A stretch of 64,000 nt of DNA, from positions 372,001 through 436,000 of the forward strand of contig NZ_CP092107.1 of NCBI RefSeq assembly GCF_029016485.1, written 5' to 3'. Within the stretch, counting starts at the first letter, position 1; every line of letters starts with the position of its first letter. This document shows positions 9,814 through 18,119 of this stretch, one piece after another. Made by a program: the position numbers and the translations under genes. This DNA is from Vibrio sp. JC009. Its GTDB lineage: Bacteria > Pseudomonadota > Gammaproteobacteria > Enterobacterales > Vibrionaceae. Below the pieces are notes generated by a model. It was not told the origin of the DNA. It was given only the letters and a program-made list of their open reading frames with translations, and did no database searches.

Positions 9814-10059
9814 TGTAACACAAGTGGTTTAAGATAATAAGAGTTTATGCAAGTGCACGTATATTCGGTTTCATCATGGGGCGCTACCCCGAACCTTTAT
9901 GGCTAAATCCACTAACAAGGCTTCTAATCGCAGTCCAGGCATTTATTGCCTCATTCCCACACAGAGTTTGCCTTGTGTGCTGTGCTAACACTTTATCTTA
10001 ATTACTTGCTATTACGCTGGTTTGTCGTTTGCTCCAAATTCAGCTTTACCTTATTTCAG
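9814..10059 (-). ncRNA. Candidate bridge RNA (seekRNA) region of the IS1111 element
   Basis: Non-coding stretch directly downstream of the transposase, where IS1111-group elements are known to encode the guide RNA that pairs with target and donor DNA. It contains CATTCCCAC at 9952-9960, identical in complement to GTGGGAATG (9790-9798), the target bases that abut the insertion point, next to a small hairpin GGCA-tttat-TGCC. Ends of the RNA cannot be set by eye; the assignment is inference from group and match. Confidence 0.5.
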
Positions 10060-11082
10060 TTAAGCTAACTTAAGCTGGTAAGGCTGTTTTGATTTCAATA
10101 TGGCACACGCCATCCTGACTATCTTATTCGCTAGAGCAATAACGACTTTATTCACATGGTTTCTCTCTAACAGAGAGCGTATCCACTGACTAAGTGGATC
10201 AGTTTTATCTTTGACATGACTAACTACAGCTCGGGCACCATGAACGACAAGAGCTCTGAGATAACGATCTCCTCGCTTAGTAATGCCAAGGTTGATATTT
10301 CTACCTCCACTTCCTGTATGAGCAGGCACTAATCCAATGCTTGCGCTTGCATCCCTACCACACTTATAAGCCGATGCATTTCCTAACCTGGCATACAAAG
10401 CACTGCCTGAAATCCATGAAATACCCGGTAACGAGGCTAAAAGCTTACAATCTTCATTTTGTTTTGCCTGATTGGTAAGAGCTTGAGTGGCATCATCAAT
10501 TTGGGTATCAAGCGCGAGCAACTGTTCTTTAAGATTATTTAGAATAAACCGAGCAGCATGGGTTAATTCATTTTCAGCATTTTCCAACTCAAACGGTAGC
10601 TGTTTTCTGAGCGAATTGATTCCTATGGGAAATTTGATGCCATATTCCATCGCAAGCCCCCGGATACGGTTAGCAAGCTGTGTTCGTTGCTTAATATAAC
10701 CTTCCCGCAGTCTTAGTAAGCAGGCAAGATCTTGCTGTTCAACAGTTTTAACCGGAACGAAATGAATATCTGTCCGCTGACTGGCTTCATAAATAGCCAA
10801 AGCATCATTGGGATCATTTTTATTTCCCGAGCGATACTTAGCGGCGATCTGAGCAGGCACGAGTAAGACTTGATGTCCTGCCTGCTGGAACTTTCGACCC
10901 CAATAATGAGCCGTTGCACAAGCTTCCATACAAATAACAGCTTTGGGGTGCTTAGCCACCATTGAAATTAACTTTGATTGAGATACTTTTTGATTAGATG
11001 AAAGCTTTCCGTGCTTATTAATTATCGCAACTTGAATAACAGTCTTAGCAAGGTCGATAGAAATAGTGATATTCTTGTTCAT
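10060..11082 (-). CDS. IS110 family transposase (IS1111 group)
   Basis: 340-residue recombinase. The N-terminal DEDD RuvC-like domain opens with ISIDLAKTVIQVAI (first Asp), continues with MEACATAHYW (Glu) and KNDPNDALAIYEA (paired Asp). The C-terminal Transposase_20 domain contains SLPGISWISG, SIGLVPA and GRDASASIG, which includes the Ser used for DNA joining in this family. A good AAGGAG ribosome binding site precedes the ATG. The frame is intact, so the element may be active. It shares no function with its neighbours. Confidence 0.95.
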   Translation of the reverse strand: MNKNITISIDLAKTVIQVAIINKHGKLSSNQKVSQSKLISMVAKHPKAVICMEACATAHYWGRKFQQAGHQVLLVPAQIAAKYRSGNKNDPNDALAIYEASQRTDIHFVPVKTVEQQDLACLLRLREGYIKQRTQLANRIRGLAMEYGIKFPIGINSLRKQLPFELENAENELTHAARFILNNLKEQLLALDTQIDDATQALTNQAKQNEDCKLLASLPGISWISGSALYARLGNASAYKCGRDASASIGLVPAHTGSGGRNINLGITKRGDRYLRALVVHGARAVVSHVKDKTDPLSQWIRSLLERNHVNKVVIALANKIVRMACAILKSKQPYQLKLA

Positions 11083-11158
11083 GGCATGGGCTCCTTTTTA
11101 GTTGACACTCTTACCTTAGCCGATATTTTCGACGAAGGTGAGGGAGTCCATGCCATTG

Positions 11159-11285
11159 CATACCGCGGCTGAAAATACCCACGTAACACACTAAAAGCAA
11201 AGAAAATAAGTTCAGTGCCAGTTTATACTCCGGCTGGTAACTTTGGGTCTGATATGCATTCCCACGGAGGACCATGGGAACGAGG
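11159..11285. repeat. REP-like pair remnant: right fragment and inverted copy
   Basis: Bases 11159-11164 (CATACC) are the displaced right end of the REP-like copy split by the insertion sequence. After about 87 bp an inverted copy follows at 11252-11285 (ATATGCATTCCCACGG...CCATGGGAACGAGG), slightly diverged in its stem. Together they form an inverted pair like that at 31817-32005. The second palindrome may also act as transcription end for the gene at 11301. Confidence 0.7.
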
Positions 11286-11300
11286 CTTCCGCATAACGAT

Positions 11301-11528
11301 TCAAGCTTTTATCTGATACTTCAGCGGCTTTACCACAGAGTCTAACCCTTCAATTTTTAATGCCAGACAAAGCTGCATCAAATCCCCCAGCTCGCCCGGC
11401 GGAAAGGACTCCTTCCGGGCAAACCAGAGCAGGTATTCCTCAGGCAAATCAATAAGAACACGCCCTGCATACTTGCCAAAAGGCATCTTCATTCTCGCCA
11501 GCTTAACCAGATTTTCTTTGTCTAACAT
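11301..11528 (-). CDS. DUF3820 family small protein
   Basis: 75-residue conserved protein of the DUF3820 family, sometimes described as a putative quorum-sensing-regulated factor in related bacteria; its biochemical role is unknown. The characteristic core MPFGKYAGRVLIDLPEEYLLWF lies at about residues 14-35. GAGGA precedes the ATG by about 8 bp. It starts 28 bp after the alr stop on the same strand and is probably the last gene of the symporter-alr unit. Confidence 0.85.
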   Translation of the reverse strand: MLDKENLVKLARMKMPFGKYAGRVLIDLPEEYLLWFARKESFPPGELGDLMQLCLALKIEGLDSVVKPLKYQIKA

Positions 11529-11556
11529 TTTGCTTCCTCTTTGCAGAGCAGAGAGG

Positions 11557-12636
11557 TTAAACCAATTTGTAGGTTTTCACTACCCGTTTGGTTAGTTTTA
11601 TCGTCAGCTCATAGGGAATCGTACCGATGCAGTTTGACACTTTTTCAACAGGAAGATGGCTACCCCAGAACTCTACAGAATCACCCGGCTTATCTTCAGA
11701 GTCATTGCCAAGGTCGACAGTAATCATATCCATTGAAACCCGGCCTGATATCGGCACTTCCCTTCCGTTAATCCAGACCGGCGTTCCCTGAGGAGCGAGC
11801 CTTGGATAACCATCACCGTAACCCAGAGCAATAACACCTATTTTCGTGTCCTTGTCAGAAGTCCAGATCTCTCCGTAGCCAACCGGCTGGTTGGCTTTAT
11901 GCTCCCGCACAGCAATCAGCTTTGATTTTAGAGTCATTACCGGGCTTAGCTGGTAATCCGCTCCGGTACGCTCAGAATCCGGTGAAATACCGTAAAGCGC
12001 AATGCCTGCCCTCACCCAGTCAAAATGGGCATCTCTCCAGTTAAGAATAGCTGCGGAGTTAGCAATAGACTTTTCTCCCCCGTAGCCATTTACGCACTCA
12101 GAAAAACGCTCAATCTGACGCAGGGTCGCTGGCGATTCCGGGTCATCTGCGCAGCTAAAGTGGCTGACAAAGTTAACTTCACCATCCAGGCTCGCTGAAG
12201 CGGAAAGCAAGCTTACATACTCAGAAACCAGCTCGGGCGTCACACCAACTCTGTGCATCCCTGTATCGACCTTCAACCACACCTTGACCGGAGTGCTAAG
12301 CTCCGAGGAAAGAAAGTCGTCAAGCTGCTGCCGTTGATGAATCACGGTTTCAAAGCCTGATTCTGCCGCTACAATAAGATCTTCGGCACAAAAACATCCT
12401 TCCAGAAGTAAAATGGGCTGCTTGATTCCTGCATCACGTAACTCCACTGCCTCTTCTATCCGGGATACTGCGAATTTGTCGGCAAAATTTAGTGCCCTGG
12501 CAACCTCAACAGCGCCGTGTCCGTAAGCGTCACCCTTAACAACCGCAACCACCTGGTTGCACCTACTGATGGATTTCAGTGTCTGATAGTTTTGTTTTAA
12601 AGCAGCAAGATCGATGATTGCTTCAGCAGTAACCAT
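11557..12636 (-). CDS. alr: Alanine racemase
   Basis: PLP enzyme that interconverts L- and D-alanine, 359 residues, the normal length. The PLP-binding lysine is Lys34 in VVAVVKGDAYGHG and the second catalytic base is Tyr254 in PVGYGEIW; both match the E. coli Alr/DadX pattern. The start has GGAG about 6 bp upstream. It lies 72 bp downstream of a sodium/alanine symporter gene on the same strand. The pairing suggests a catabolic (DadX-like) use of imported alanine, though a biosynthetic supply of D-Ala for cell wall is also possible. A 10-bp hairpin lies in the gap before it. Confidence 0.95.
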   Translation of the reverse strand: MVTAEAIIDLAALKQNYQTLKSISRCNQVVAVVKGDAYGHGAVEVARALNFADKFAVSRIEEAVELRDAGIKQPILLLEGCFCAEDLIVAAESGFETVIHQRQQLDDFLSSELSTPVKVWLKVDTGMHRVGVTPELVSEYVSLLSASASLDGEVNFVSHFSCADDPESPATLRQIERFSECVNGYGGEKSIANSAAILNWRDAHFDWVRAGIALYGISPDSERTGADYQLSPVMTLKSKLIAVREHKANQPVGYGEIWTSDKDTKIGVIALGYGDGYPRLAPQGTPVWINGREVPISGRVSMDMITVDLGNDSEDKPGDSVEFWGSHLPVEKVSNCIGTIPYELTIKLTKRVVKTYKLV

Positions 12637-12676
12637 AATTACTCCGAATGTATGTTGTGTCTTTTATTATGAAATG

Positions 12677-12701
12677 CGCTGCTCCCTCAACGGGAGCAGC
12701 G
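12677..12701 (-). terminator. Hairpin between symporter and alr
   Basis: Perfect 10-bp stem CGCTGCTCCC/GGGAGCAGCG with a 5-nt loop, in the 72-bp gap. In the minus direction it is followed by CATTTCATAAT rather than a clean T-run, so it may be a partial terminator or a stabiliser that lowers alr expression relative to the symporter. Confidence 0.55.
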
Positions 12702-12708
12702 AAAGGTT

Positions 12709-14073
12709 TTATTTCGAGTCAGGAGCTACATCTGATTTTTCAGAAGAGAAGTAGCTTTTTGTCAGCGAGAAGATAACAGGGCTTAGCACAGCCAGAGCGA
12801 TAAGGTTAGGAATCGCCATCATAGCGTTTAATGTGTCACCAAGCAGCCAAACAAAGTCCAGCTCCATCATTGCACCCACTGGCAGAGCAACAACGAAGAT
12901 CAAGCGGTAAGGCAGAACGGCTTTTGCACCAAACAGGTATTCAGCACAGCGCTCACCATACACAGACCAGCCAACGATTGTGGTAAATGCAAATACCGCC
13001 AGACTGATTGCAACCAGGTAACTGCCCCAGCCAGGAAGGATCTGACCGAACGCTGCAGAAGTCAGTGCTGCGCCTGATTCACCACCGGTCCACTCACCGG
13101 AAATAATGATAACCAGACCTGTGATTGAACAGATAACCAGTGTATCTAAGAAGGTACCCAGCATTGCAATCAGACCTTGGCGAACAGGATCGTCCGTCTG
13201 CGCACTTGCGTGAGCAATCGGAGCAGAACCCAGACCAGCTTCGTTTGAGAATACACCACGAGCAACACCAAAACGAATAGCCATCCATACTGTTGCACCG
13301 GCAAAGCCACCTTCAGCAGAAGCAGGAGTAAAGGCGTGCTCAAATACCAGAGCAATCGCACCACCCAGCTCACCAGCATTCATCAGAAGGATAATAAGAC
13401 CACTTACGATATAGGCAACTGCCATTAGCGGAACCATTGCACCGGCAAATTTACCAACACGCTTAAGGCCACCGATAATAACGCCACCAGCCAGAACCAT
13501 GATCACGATACCGACTACCAGAGGAGAGAAAGAAAAGTTAGATTCCAGTACCTGAGCGATAGAGTTAGACTGAACTGCGTTACCAATACCAAAGCTTGCT
13601 ACAGCGCCGAAAAGCGCAAACAGAGTACCAAGCCAGGCCCACTTTTGACCCATACCGTTTTTGATATAGTACATAGGGCCGCCAACATAAGCGCCGTTTT
13701 CATCTTTTTCACGATATTTAACCGCAAGAACCGCTTCACCGAATTTAGTTGCCATACCAACTAAAGCTGTTAGCCACATCCAGAAAAGTGCACCCGGACC
13801 ACCGATAAATACCGCTGTCGCAACACCTGCAATATTACCGGTACCCACTGTTGCAGACATTGCTGTCATCAGCGCCTGGAACGGAGGAATTTCCCCCTGA
13901 CCACCAGACTCACGCCCGCTCCACATTAATTTAAATGCGCGACCGATATTGAAAATCGGCATAAATTTCAGACCAACGGTCAGAAAGATACCAACACCAA
14001 GTATCAGAATAAGCATAGGAACACCCCATACAATTCCGTTTACCTGGCTAATAAAACCAGTGATTAAGTCCAT
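12709..14073 (-). CDS. Sodium:alanine/glycine symporter, AGCS family
   Basis: 454-residue inner-membrane carrier with about ten hydrophobic helices. The AGCS signature ATVGTGNIAGVATAVFIGGPGALFWMW occurs at about residues 73-99, followed by RGVFSNEAGLGSAPIAHASAQTD in the middle, both typical of sodium-coupled alanine/glycine transporters. GGAG precedes the ATG. It leads a minus-strand unit with alr and a DUF3820 gene. The keeping of GTGN here contrasts with GGGN in the second AGCS gene at 18120, which hints at different substrate preference. Confidence 0.92.
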   Translation of the reverse strand: MDLITGFISQVNGIVWGVPMLILILGVGIFLTVGLKFMPIFNIGRAFKLMWSGRESGGQGEIPPFQALMTAMSATVGTGNIAGVATAVFIGGPGALFWMWLTALVGMATKFGEAVLAVKYREKDENGAYVGGPMYYIKNGMGQKWAWLGTLFALFGAVASFGIGNAVQSNSIAQVLESNFSFSPLVVGIVIMVLAGGVIIGGLKRVGKFAGAMVPLMAVAYIVSGLIILLMNAGELGGAIALVFEHAFTPASAEGGFAGATVWMAIRFGVARGVFSNEAGLGSAPIAHASAQTDDPVRQGLIAMLGTFLDTLVICSITGLVIIISGEWTGGESGAALTSAAFGQILPGWGSYLVAISLAVFAFTTIVGWSVYGERCAEYLFGAKAVLPYRLIFVVALPVGAMMELDFVWLLGDTLNAMMAIPNLIALAVLSPVIFSLTKSYFSSEKSDVAPDSK

Positions 14074-14912
14074 TAGTTACTCCATTTGGATATTTTGTTT
14101 TTGTAATGCTCTACAGATAAGAGCTAAGCATCCCTAATCATGAACAGACGTTATGCCAACGATTCTAGCTTTAGCAATTAACAGACCAACACATAAAGAG
14201 GGCGAGGATTGAATCCCCAAAAGACACATATCTGTGTAATGAAACAAAAATAGAGTATGAGTTCAAGCAGCAGACTTAACCAACAGATGGCGATATCTAG
14301 CACAGACAACCACCATAAGACGCCATGCAAGCATATACCACTTTTTGTTAAATTCAGGTTATTACAAACTAAAAAGTGATTTTATAAAGCAGTTACCTCT
14401 TTTCTGTTTACAATATTAATAACTGCTTTGCCCAGTAATTTATAGAATTAACGCACCATTGCGGTGCACTATTGCACCAATACCATGCCAAAACTGATTT
14501 CACACAGCAGATTTCTCTATACAGACTCCCTTTATCAAACAGTTCAATTAGAAAATAGCCTCTGCGAAGAAGGATAAAATCAGCATCATAAAACCCTGAC
14601 TATCACTCTGTTGACAGAATTATATAATTTCATAAAAAAATTTTGCTCAGAGTTAACTTCTGAACTGAACTGCAAAATGGAATATATCACCACTTTCTCG
14701 TTGGACCACAGAATATATGAAATTCAGACTATTCCCTTTTTTTGTACGTTATTCTCCTTTCATCCCTTATAAAATCGCGTTACTGCGCCAGATATTTTTC
14801 AGCAAACCATAAAAGTTGTCACGATTTTTGCTCTGCATAACCAACACAAACAAAACATATTAATCTGGCAGCCAGCCGGAATTGCAGTACAAGACTTTAC
14901 AGGAGTATAAAA
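14074..14912. other. Long divergent intergenic region with inverted repeats
   Basis: 839 bp between the divergent symporter-alr and dgcN-dgcA units, AT-rich with no credible gene. Visible items: ACACA-tatc-TGTGT at 14224-14237; nested inverted repeats at 14453-14478; and TTGACA at 14611-14616, whose nearby TATAAT (14623) is too close to be its -10 partner. Such a length suggests complex control or decayed sequence. No riboswitch consensus was seen on either strand. Confidence 0.6.
14453..14478. repeat. Nested inverted repeat (three GCACC/GGTGC half-sites)
   Basis: GCACC-attgc-GGTGC (14453-14467) shares its right arm with GGTGCA-ctat-TGCACC (14463-14478). The overlapping arms allow two alternative hairpins or two overlapping operator sites. 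It sits about 380-460 bp from either flanking start codon, so a role in control of the D-amino-acid genes is only a suggestion. Confidence 0.5.
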
Positions 14913-15917
14913 ATGGAACTTCAAAAACCTTACCTTTTATTTCTTGGTGACGCGGCCGATCCACTAGCAGCTAAAGTTGCCCAGGGTATTAAAACCTGGC
15001 ACCCGGAATATTGCGTTGGCCAGTACCGCCTTCCTGAATGTAATGCGGATTGCGAACTGACTGATCTTTCTATCGAAGAAGCCGTAAAAGCCGGGGCTAA
15101 AACTCTGGTTATCGGCGTCGCCAACCGTGGTGGTGTGATTTCTGAGCAATGGATTAGCGTGCTTCTGGAAGCACTTGAAGCAGGAATGGATCTGGCTTCA
15201 GGTCTGCATAACAAGCTGAATGATATTCCTGAACTGGTTGCCTGCGCCGAGAAAAATGGCCGCAGCCTGTTCGATGTACGTTACCCAACGCAGAGCTATC
15301 CGGTGGCCAACGGTAAAAAAAGAAGCGGTAAAAGAGTGCTTACTGTCGGTACCGACTGCTCCTGTGGCAAAATGTACACATCACTTGCACTGGAAAAAGA
15401 GATGAAAACACAGGGGCTGAATGCCTCTTTCAGAGCAACAGGCCAGACAGGTATCCTGATTTCAGGTGAAGGTGTCAGCGTAGACTGTGTGGTAGCAGAC
15501 TTTATTGCCGGTGCTATCGAAACTATTTCTCCTGATAACAGCGCTGATCACTGGGACGTACTTGAAGGACAGGGCTCACTGTTCCACCCTTCTTTTGCTG
15601 GTGTAACGACCGGCCTTATCCATGGCGCTCAGCCAGACGCTCTGGTTCTTTGCCATGAACCAACAAGAACCCATATGCGCGGCCTGCCTGACTACTCTGT
15701 TCCTGAGATCAAAGCATGTATGCAAGCTAACCTGGCAACAGCCAGACTGACTAACCCGGATGTTAAGTTCGTAGGTATTTCAGTAAATACTTCACAATTA
15801 GAAGAAGCGGACGCGCTTGCCTTTATGGACAAAGTTGAAACCGAGTTTGGCCTTCCGGTTGAAGATCCTTTCCGTCAGGGTGTAAGCCGTATCGTTGCAA
15901 ACCTCGCGGAGATCTAA
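14913..15917 (+). CDS. dgcN: D-glutamate N-acetyltransferase (DUF1611 family)
   Basis: 334-residue protein of the DUF1611 family, in which DgcN acetylates D-glutamate in the marine bacterial D-glutamate pathway. A P-loop-like motif VGTDCSCGKMYTS spans about 145-157 with Lys153. CHEPTRTHMRG and the N-terminal VIGVANRGG segment are family-typical. A strong ribosome binding site (AGGAG, 9 bp) precedes the ATG. Its TAA overlaps the next ATG by one base (TAATG), indicating coupled translation with dgcA. Assignment rests on the family and on the conserved neighbour pair; older databases would label it only as a conserved hypothetical protein. Confidence 0.85.
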   Translation: MELQKPYLLFLGDAADPLAAKVAQGIKTWHPEYCVGQYRLPECNADCELTDLSIEEAVKAGAKTLVIGVANRGGVISEQWISVLLEALEAGMDLASGLHNKLNDIPELVACAEKNGRSLFDVRYPTQSYPVANGKKRSGKRVLTVGTDCSCGKMYTSLALEKEMKTQGLNASFRATGQTGILISGEGVSVDCVVADFIAGAIETISPDNSADHWDVLEGQGSLFHPSFAGVTTGLIHGAQPDALVLCHEPTRTHMRGLPDYSVPEIKACMQANLATARLTNPDVKFVGISVNTSQLEEADALAFMDKVETEFGLPVEDPFRQGVSRIVANLAEI

Positions 15918-16891
15918 TGGAAGTTAATATCTACCAAGCAAACTGGCCTATACGCGGCAGCTTTACCATCTCACGGGGAAGTAAAACCCAGGTGGATGCG
16001 GTCATTGTAGAACTGTCTGAAAACGGCGTAACGGGACGCGGTGAGTGTGTCCCTTATGCCCGCTACAATGAGTCAGTTGAAAGCGTAATCGCGCAACTGG
16101 AAGATGTCGCTCCGGCTGTAAAGGAAGGCGCAGACAGTAAAGCTATCCAGCAACTTCTGCCATCGGGAGCGGCACGCAATGCACTGGACTGTGCCTTCTG
16201 GGATCTTAAGTGTAAGTCGGAAAAAGTTTCTGTCTGGCAGTCGCTTTCTGTCACACCAGAGCCTTTGGTAACGGCGTATACTCTCTCCCTCGATTCGCCT
16301 GAAAATATGGAAAAGGCAGCTTCAGAAAACTGTCACCGCCCGCTGCTTAAGTTAAAGCTTGGCGGACCAGAGGATTTAGAGCGGGTGCAAGCAGTAAGGC
16401 GTGGCGCTCCGGATGCGGACATTATTCTTGATGCTAACGAAGCCTGGACAGCGGAAATCTATAACAAGCTGATCCCGGAATTGGTAAATCTTGGTGTATC
16501 AATGATAGAACAGCCTTTTCCCGCAGACTCGGATCAGGTGTTAGACGGGCTGAGTCGCCCAATTCCTATCTGTGCTGATGAATCTTGCCATGACAGAACA
16601 AGTCTGCCCTCCATTATAGGCCGTTATGATATGATCAATATCAAAACGGATAAAACCGGCGGATTAACCGAAGCTCTCGCACTAAAGGAAGAAGCAGAGC
16701 AAGCCGGATTGAAGATTATGGTTGGCTGTATGCTTGCCAGTTCACTAAGCATGGCACCTGCATTTGTGGTTGCACAGGGCGCTCAGGTTGTTGACCTGGA
16801 CGGTCCTCTGCTACTTAGCGAAGATATCGCGAATGGATTTGAGTTTGAGCAGAATAAGATGCTGCCATTTAAAAAAGAATTATGGGGATAA
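15917..16891 (+). CDS. dgcA: N-acetyl-D-glutamate racemase, enolase superfamily
   Basis: 324-residue enolase-superfamily enzyme of the dipeptide-epimerase type. The catalytic set is visible: Lys145/Lys147 in LLKLKLGG, metal ligands Asp172 (ILDANEAW), Glu198 (MIEQPFP) and Asp221 (CADES), and second base Lys243 in NIKTDKTGG. Two opposed lysines fit a racemase or epimerase. Alone it could be an L-Ala-D/L-Glu epimerase, but directly following dgcN it more likely converts N-acetyl-D-Glu to N-acetyl-L-Glu, feeding L-glutamate or arginine synthesis. Three bases separate it from the transaminase gene. Confidence 0.85.
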   Translation: MEVNIYQANWPIRGSFTISRGSKTQVDAVIVELSENGVTGRGECVPYARYNESVESVIAQLEDVAPAVKEGADSKAIQQLLPSGAARNALDCAFWDLKCKSEKVSVWQSLSVTPEPLVTAYTLSLDSPENMEKAASENCHRPLLKLKLGGPEDLERVQAVRRGAPDADIILDANEAWTAEIYNKLIPELVNLGVSMIEQPFPADSDQVLDGLSRPIPICADESCHDRTSLPSIIGRYDMINIKTDKTGGLTEALALKEEAEQAGLKIMVGCMLASSLSMAPAFVVAQGAQVVDLDGPLLLSEDIANGFEFEQNKMLPFKKELWG

Positions 16892-16894
16892 ATT

Positions 16895-17749
16895 ATGCAA
16901 CGCACTGTTTATGTAAACGGCGAATTTCTACCTGAGTCAGAAGCTAAAGTTTCAATTTTTGACCGTGGTTTTCTTTTTGCTGATGCTATCTATGAAGTTA
17001 CAGCGGTTATTGACGGGAAGTTAATCGATAATGCTGGTCATATCGCTCGTCTTTCCCGCTCTTGTAAAGAGCTGGAGATTGAAAACCCGTTCACAGCAGA
17101 ATCACTGACACAATTACAAAAAGAGCTGGCACAGAAAAATGATCTTGTTGAGGGTGGTATCTATTTACAGGTAACCAGAGGAAGCGCTGGTGACCGTGAT
17201 TTCCCATACCCTCAAGATACCATGCCAACGGTGGTGATGTTTACTCAGTCACGTCCGGTGATCGATACACCAAAAGCCAAAGATGGCATCAAGGTTATTT
17301 CTATCCCTGATATCCGCTGGCACAGACGAGACATCAAAACTACGCAGCTATTGGCTGCATGTATGGGTAAACAAGCTGCAATTAAGGCCGGTGCATCAGA
17401 TACATGGCTAATCGAAGATGGCTTTGTGACTGAAGGTGGCTCAAACAACGCTTATATTGTGAAGGACGGAAAGATCATTACCCGACCTCTGAGCAATGAT
17501 ATCCTTCACGGCATCACACGTGCTTCGCTTTTGAAAATGGCTTCTGACGCTAATATCGAAATTGAAGAGAGAGCCTTTACTATAGAAGAGGCCTACGAAG
17601 CAGAAGAAGCATTTATCAGCTCGGCATCGACTTTTGTATGGCCGGTGGTGCAGATTGATGACAAAGTAATCGGTTCTGGTAAACCCGGGCCTGTGGCTCA
17701 GAAATTGAGAGAAATCTACATCGAAATAGCCAAATCTACCGGCGTATAA
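16895..17749 (+). CDS. dat: D-amino-acid transaminase
   Basis: 284-residue class IV PLP aminotransferase. Markers are FDRGFLFADAIYEVTAV near residue 22-38, PLP lysine Lys148 in RRDIKTTQLLA, and VTEGGSNNAYIV around 185. It exchanges amino groups between D-alanine (and other D-amino acids) and 2-oxoglutarate, yielding pyruvate and D-glutamate. This links alanine racemase and D-amino-acid import to the DgcN-DgcA route, which removes D-glutamate. It lies 3 bp after dgcA and is followed by a clear terminator, so dgcN-dgcA-dat form one operon. A branched-chain type substrate cannot be excluded but the active-site region favours the D-type. Confidence 0.9.
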   Translation: MQRTVYVNGEFLPESEAKVSIFDRGFLFADAIYEVTAVIDGKLIDNAGHIARLSRSCKELEIENPFTAESLTQLQKELAQKNDLVEGGIYLQVTRGSAGDRDFPYPQDTMPTVVMFTQSRPVIDTPKAKDGIKVISIPDIRWHRRDIKTTQLLAACMGKQAAIKAGASDTWLIEDGFVTEGGSNNAYIVKDGKIITRPLSNDILHGITRASLLKMASDANIEIEERAFTIEEAYEAEEAFISSASTFVWPVVQIDDKVIGSGKPGPVAQKLREIYIEIAKSTGV

Positions 17750-17777
17750 TAGCAGACATTTCTCTAAGTCCAGTTTT

Positions 17778-17812
17778 AAATGCTGTAGCACGTTAGTGTT
17801 GCAGCATTTTTA
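17778..17812 (+). terminator. Terminator of the dgcN-dgcA-dat operon
   Basis: AAATGCTGTAGCAC (17778-17791), GTTA loop, GTGTTGCAGCATTT (17796-17809) form a long stem with one weak pair, followed by T residues. Confidence 0.85.
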
Positions 17813-18119
17813 TTATCAAAAAAGATAAGTAAATAATTATTCATAACTTATTGTTTTTTATGACTGGATCCTCACAAAATTTACATTACCATACGCTGCA
17901 CCAAAACAATGCATTTTATGACAGCGTTATTTTAAGTATAATCGTCCGCTTGTTCAGGCAAGTTTGAAGCATTTTTTCAATTATCAAAGCGGTAAACCGA
18001 AGAATGTTTTAGGTATTTGAGTAATTACTGCTCATTTATCCCTAATTGATAACAAAACCATAAAGTATTTTTAATACTTATCCGTCTGAGCAATAAAATA
18101 AAACTTCCAAGGAGTCCAA
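17813..18119. other. Leader region upstream of second AGCS symporter
   Basis: About 310 bp with no gene. TATAAT at 17937-17942 is a candidate -10 box about 180 bp before the symporter ATG, which would leave a long 5' leader; a convincing -35 is not seen. The leader was inspected for a glycine riboswitch because such leaders occur before Vibrio AGCS genes, but the conserved purine-rich core was not found. Confidence 0.5.

Larger units (their letters stand above)
9799..11158 (-). mobile_element. IS1111-group (IS110 family) insertion sequence
   Basis: About 1.36 kb. Subterminal inverted repeats ATGGACTCCCCC (9802-9813) and, inverted, ATGGACTCCCTC (11140-11151) match at 11 of 12 positions; subterminal repeats are the hallmark of the IS1111 group. 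A DEDD transposase fills most of it, with about 60 bp upstream and about 245 bp of non-coding DNA downstream of the transposase. There is no target duplication beyond a possible shared TG core. Boundaries are inferred by rejoining the flanks, which rebuilds a complete REP-like repeat. Confidence 0.82.

Noticed and set aside
14611..14628. TTGACA followed by TATAAT as a promoter upstream of dgcN.
   Set aside because: The two elements are only 6 bp apart, far short of the 16-18 bp needed, so this is not a normal sigma-70 promoter.
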